Source: Aquibium pacificus (GTDB taxonomy: Bacteria; Pseudomonadota; Alphaproteobacteria; Rhizobiales; Rhizobiaceae). Taken from it: a stretch of DNA of 64,000 nt. Within the stretch, counting starts at the first letter, position 1, and every line of letters begins with the position of its first letter. This document shows, in pieces, positions 61,788-64,000 of the stretch. The notes beneath the pieces are model-generated. The model did not search any database and was not told the origin of the DNA. It worked only from the letters and a program-made list of their open reading frames with translations. The translations under genes were made by a program, and so were the position numbers. The DNA lies in assembly GCF_040839445.1 (NCBI RefSeq), contig NZ_JBDPGJ010000002.1, positions 620,001-684,000 on the forward strand. Reading direction: 5' to 3'.

Positions 61788-62204
61788 TCACGGCAGGATG
61801 GCGGCAAAGGTGATGGAGCACACCATCTGCCCGTCCTGGTTTCGTGTCACCTGCTCGTAGGACAGGAATTTCCGGCCTTTCTTTTCGAAACGGTCGGCGA
61901 TGGTCAGGACCGTGGTCAGAACGTCGCCCGCATGGACCGGATGGCCGTGGACGTTCTCGTCGCCCATCCGGATCACGCCGGGCGGAAAGACCTGCTGCTC
62001 CCACCCGAGCCTCAACCCATAGGTGAGTCCCATCGACGTGGGTGCGACGGCCCCTCCCGGGGCGTCCGGACGGAACGCGGGGTCGTCGTAGCCGAACAGG
62101 GCGCAGAAGTCGTCGATGTCGGACTGCGTGACGTGTATCACGCCTTTGCAGACCTCGCGTCCCAGCACCGCGCCCTCATAGGTCGTCAGGGGATTCACCG
62201 TCAT
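61788..62204 (-). CDS. MaoC/FAS1-like hot-dog protein, probable partner subunit
   Basis: A 138-residue protein with hot-dog-like strands (VIHVTQSDIDDFCALFGYDD, VFPPGVIRMGDENVHGHPVH, GRKFLSYEQVTRNQDGQMVCS) but without a clear Asp-x4-His hydratase motif. Next to a catalytic MaoC protein it probably serves as the structural half of a heterodimeric hydratase. It overlaps the E2 gene by 4 bp. Confidence 0.75.
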   Translation of the reverse strand: MTVNPLTTYEGAVLGREVCKGVIHVTQSDIDDFCALFGYDDPAFRPDAPGGAVAPTSMGLTYGLRLGWEQQVFPPGVIRMGDENVHGHPVHAGDVLTTVLTIADRFEKKGRKFLSYEQVTRNQDGQMVCSITFAAILP

Positions 62205-63463
62205 CTCAGCACCGCCATCTGCAGGGCGGGTTCCTCAAGATAGGCCTTCAGCCTCGCACGGAAGCGGCCTGCCTCGGCTCCGTCGATCAGCCGGTGGTCG
62301 AAGGTCATGCTCAGCATCATCTGCGGTCGGATGACGATCGCGCCGTCGCGAACCACCGGTTCATCGACGATTTGCCCGATGCCGAGGATCGCCGATTGAG
62401 GCGGATTGAGGATCGGCGTCTCGAAATCTCCGCCATAGCTGCCGAAATTGCTGACGCTGAAGGTGCCGCCCGAAAGGTCGGACTGTGTCAGGCCGCCATT
62501 GCGCGCGGCGTCGACCAGCCGCTTCCGCTCGCGGGCGATCTCCACCAGCGTCTTCTTGTCGGCCTTCTGGACGACGGGGACTATCAGCCCTTCCTCCAGC
62601 GCCACGGCGATGCCGACATTGGCGTCGGGCCACTCGAGTATCTCGTCGCCCACGATCGACGCGTTGATGAGCGGCATCTGCGAGAGCACGGTTGCGACCG
62701 CCTTGACCACGATGTCCGTATAGGTGACGCGGACTCCGAATTCCGCCTCGCGCTCGACCAGCGCCTGGCGCAGGCGCACGCTCCCGCTCATGTCGACACG
62801 CCCGAAGGCGGTCATCTGGGCGCTGCCCTGCAGGCTCTCCATCATCCGTCTGGCAATGGTGCGGCGCATGCCCGCGAGCGGCCGCCGTTTCGGTCCGGCG
62901 TCGGTCGCGCCGGCCGGCGGTGTCGCGGCCGGCGCGGCCACGCTCTTCGGTGCCTGCAGCCGCCGTTCGACATCCCGCTTCAGGATGGCGCCCCCCGGGC
63001 CGCTGCCGAGCCCCTCCAGTTCGGCGATGTCGAGGCCGTGCGTCGAGGCAATGGTCCGCGCCACGGGGGAGATGAAGAGGCGCGTGCCGTCGCCCGTTCG
63101 CGCCTGCATCGAGAGGACCATGCCTTCCGGCGTGGCGCGCTCCGGCTCCTCGCTCGGCGCCGGCTCGACCCGGGAGGACGATGCCGCGGCGGGCGCGCGG
63201 GGCGGATCATCCTGCAGCGCCGCCTCGCAGCTGTCATGCAGATAGCCCACCGTGTCGCCGACCAGGTGCACCGTGTCCGGCCCGGCGGTGCGACGAAGGT
63301 AGCCGTCCCGCTCGGCCTCAATCTCGTTGACCATCTTGTCGGTCTCGACGGCGAAGAGGATTTCGCCCGCCGCGACGCGGTCGCCGTCCTGCTTCATCCA
63401 TTCGACAAGCGTGCAGTCGGTCATGGTGAGGCCGAGCTTGGGGATGGTGATGGGATACGCCAT
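62201..63463 (-). CDS. 2-oxoacid dehydrogenase E2 (dihydrolipoamide acyltransferase)
   Basis: A 420-residue protein. The N-terminal lipoyl domain has the lipoylated Lys in VETDKMVNEIEAE near residue 43. The peripheral-subunit-binding domain (SPVARTIASTHGLDI) starts near 132. The catalytic domain from about 195 ends with the active-site MTFDHRLIDGAEAGRFR near 396. The ATG at 63463 is the last in-frame start that gives the full lipoyl domain. It receives acyl groups from E1, and its lipoyl group is served by the E3 gene after the MaoC pair. Confidence 0.95.
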   Translation of the reverse strand: MAYPITIPKLGLTMTDCTLVEWMKQDGDRVAAGEILFAVETDKMVNEIEAERDGYLRRTAGPDTVHLVGDTVGYLHDSCEAALQDDPPRAPAAASSSRVEPAPSEEPERATPEGMVLSMQARTGDGTRLFISPVARTIASTHGLDIAELEGLGSGPGGAILKRDVERRLQAPKSVAAPAATPPAGATDAGPKRRPLAGMRRTIARRMMESLQGSAQMTAFGRVDMSGSVRLRQALVEREAEFGVRVTYTDIVVKAVATVLSQMPLINASIVGDEILEWPDANVGIAVALEEGLIVPVVQKADKKTLVEIARERKRLVDAARNGGLTQSDLSGGTFSVSNFGSYGGDFETPILNPPQSAILGIGQIVDEPVVRDGAIVIRPQMMLSMTFDHRLIDGAEAGRFRARLKAYLEEPALQMAVLR

Positions 63464-63473
63464 TCCCGCGTCC

Positions 63474-64000
63474 TCAGCCGAGCAGGGAACGAACGGAGGC
63501 GGCGATGCTCTCCGCATTTGGGTTGAGCCAGGCGTCGAACTTCTTGCCGAACGGCGCCGGTGCGAAGGGTGGCGTCAGCCGCGCGACCGGGGCGTCCAGA
63601 TGGAAGAAGGCACGTTCCGTGATCTCGGCGGAGACTTCCGAGCCGAACCCGAAAGGCTTCAGCGACGAGGTCACGACCAGCGCGCGGTTGGTCTTCTTCA
63701 CCGATTCCACGATCGTGTCGATGTCGAGCGGGCTGATGGTGCGCGGGTCGATCACCTCGATCTCGATGCCGTCCTTCGCCAGTTCGTCCGCCGCCGCCAG
63801 CGCCCGCGCGACCTGAAGGCCGGTGGCGACGACGGTGACGTCGCGCCCCTTGCGCTTCACGTCGGCCTTGCCGATCGGGATGACGAAGTCGTCGTCCTCG
63901 ATATCCTCCTTCACCCGATGCATCGCCAGGTGCTCGATGAAGACGACCGGGTTGTCGTCGCGGATCGCAGCCTTCATCAGCCCCTTGGCGTCCCGCGGCG
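63474..64000 (-). CDS. 2-oxoacid dehydrogenase E1 beta subunit, N-terminal part outside window
   Basis: The C-terminal 175 residues of a thiamine-diphosphate-dependent E1 beta subunit, from AKGLMKAAIRDDNPVVFIEH through a transketolase C-terminal domain with EVIDPRTISPLDIDTIVESVKK. The frame is open to the right edge. A matching E1 alpha gene should lie just beyond it. The 10-bp gap to the E2 gene shows one operon. Confidence 0.93.
   Translation of the reverse strand, partial: PRDAKGLMKAAIRDDNPVVFIEHLAMHRVKEDIEDDDFVIPIGKADVKRKGRDVTVVATGLQVARALAAADELAKDGIEIEVIDPRTISPLDIDTIVESVKKTNRALVVTSSLKPFGFGSEVSAEITERAFFHLDAPVARLTPPFAPAPFGKKFDAWLNPNAESIAASVRSLLG

Noticed and set aside
62294..63526. 410-residue plus-strand frame
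   Set aside because: Antisense to the E2 gene; no recognisable motif.
1..64000. CRISPR arrays, rRNA genes and replication origins
   Set aside because: No regularly spaced direct repeats, rRNA-like sequence or DnaA-box clusters were seen.

Overview
The window looks like accessory DNA from a high-GC alphaproteobacterium of the Rhizobiales/Hyphomicrobiales type (Mesorhizobium/Aminobacter-like). This is inferred from base composition, the dense ATGA-coupled operons, the abundance of TctC, ABC and TRAP uptake systems, and the LysR/IclR/LacI regulators. No rRNA, tRNA, CRISPR array or replication origin was recognised.

Layout. (1) 1-2.8 kb: two small hypothetical genes, then an IS5-type transposase gene (minus strand) split by a complete IS110-family element of the IS1111 type. 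That element's boundaries can be placed to within a few bases from the repaired IS5 reading frame and a perfect 12-bp subterminal inverted repeat. (2) 3.0-37.4 kb: a very large catabolic supercluster. It holds three uptake systems (tripartite tricarboxylate TctCBA, taurine/nitrate-type ABC, branched-chain-type LivKHMGF), two shikimate-dehydrogenase-like proteins, four TIM-barrel isomerase-type proteins (one fused to an HPPD-like domain as in QuiC 3-dehydroshikimate dehydratase), three SDR/Gfo-type dehydrogenases, two FAD dehydrogenases, a tautomerase, a 2-keto-4-pentenoate hydratase, an acyl-CoA dehydrogenase, an enoyl-CoA hydratase, a CoA transferase, a MaoC hydratase and a ketopantoate-reductase-like enzyme. 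Three local regulators (LysR, IclR, LacI) lie in it with recognisable palindromic sites. I infer import and oxidation of hydroaromatic or cyclitol-like carboxylates, possibly through dehydroshikimate/protocatechuate and CoA thioesters. (3) 37.4-45 kb: a foreign-looking segment with a NAD-epimerase, two glycosyltransferases, a nucleotidyltransferase, an HPr-kinase-like protein, a PqqD-like protein and a P4-type tyrosine integrase. (4) 45-64 kb: a second catabolic region. It holds a molybdenum hydroxylase operon (large subunit, class II aldolase, FAD subunit, 2Fe-2S subunit, polysaccharide deacetylase, MFS), a DUF35 + thiolase-like + SMP-30 operon, a TRAP transporter, and an operon encoding E1-beta, E2, two MaoC-like hydratases, E3 and an acyl-CoA ligase. 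The E1-beta gene runs off the right edge.

How it works together. Each transporter sits next to a regulator and one or more dehydrogenase/isomerase genes, so the supercluster reads as several catabolic modules put together. The LacI-type regulator probably controls three divergent units through the palindrome TGATGCATCA. In the right-hand region, the CoA ligase, the paired MaoC proteins and the thiolase/DUF35 pair resemble the side-chain-shortening set of steroid-type degradation. There the thiolase-like partner is a retro-aldolase, and this copy has Tyr where SCP2 thiolases have the active-site His.
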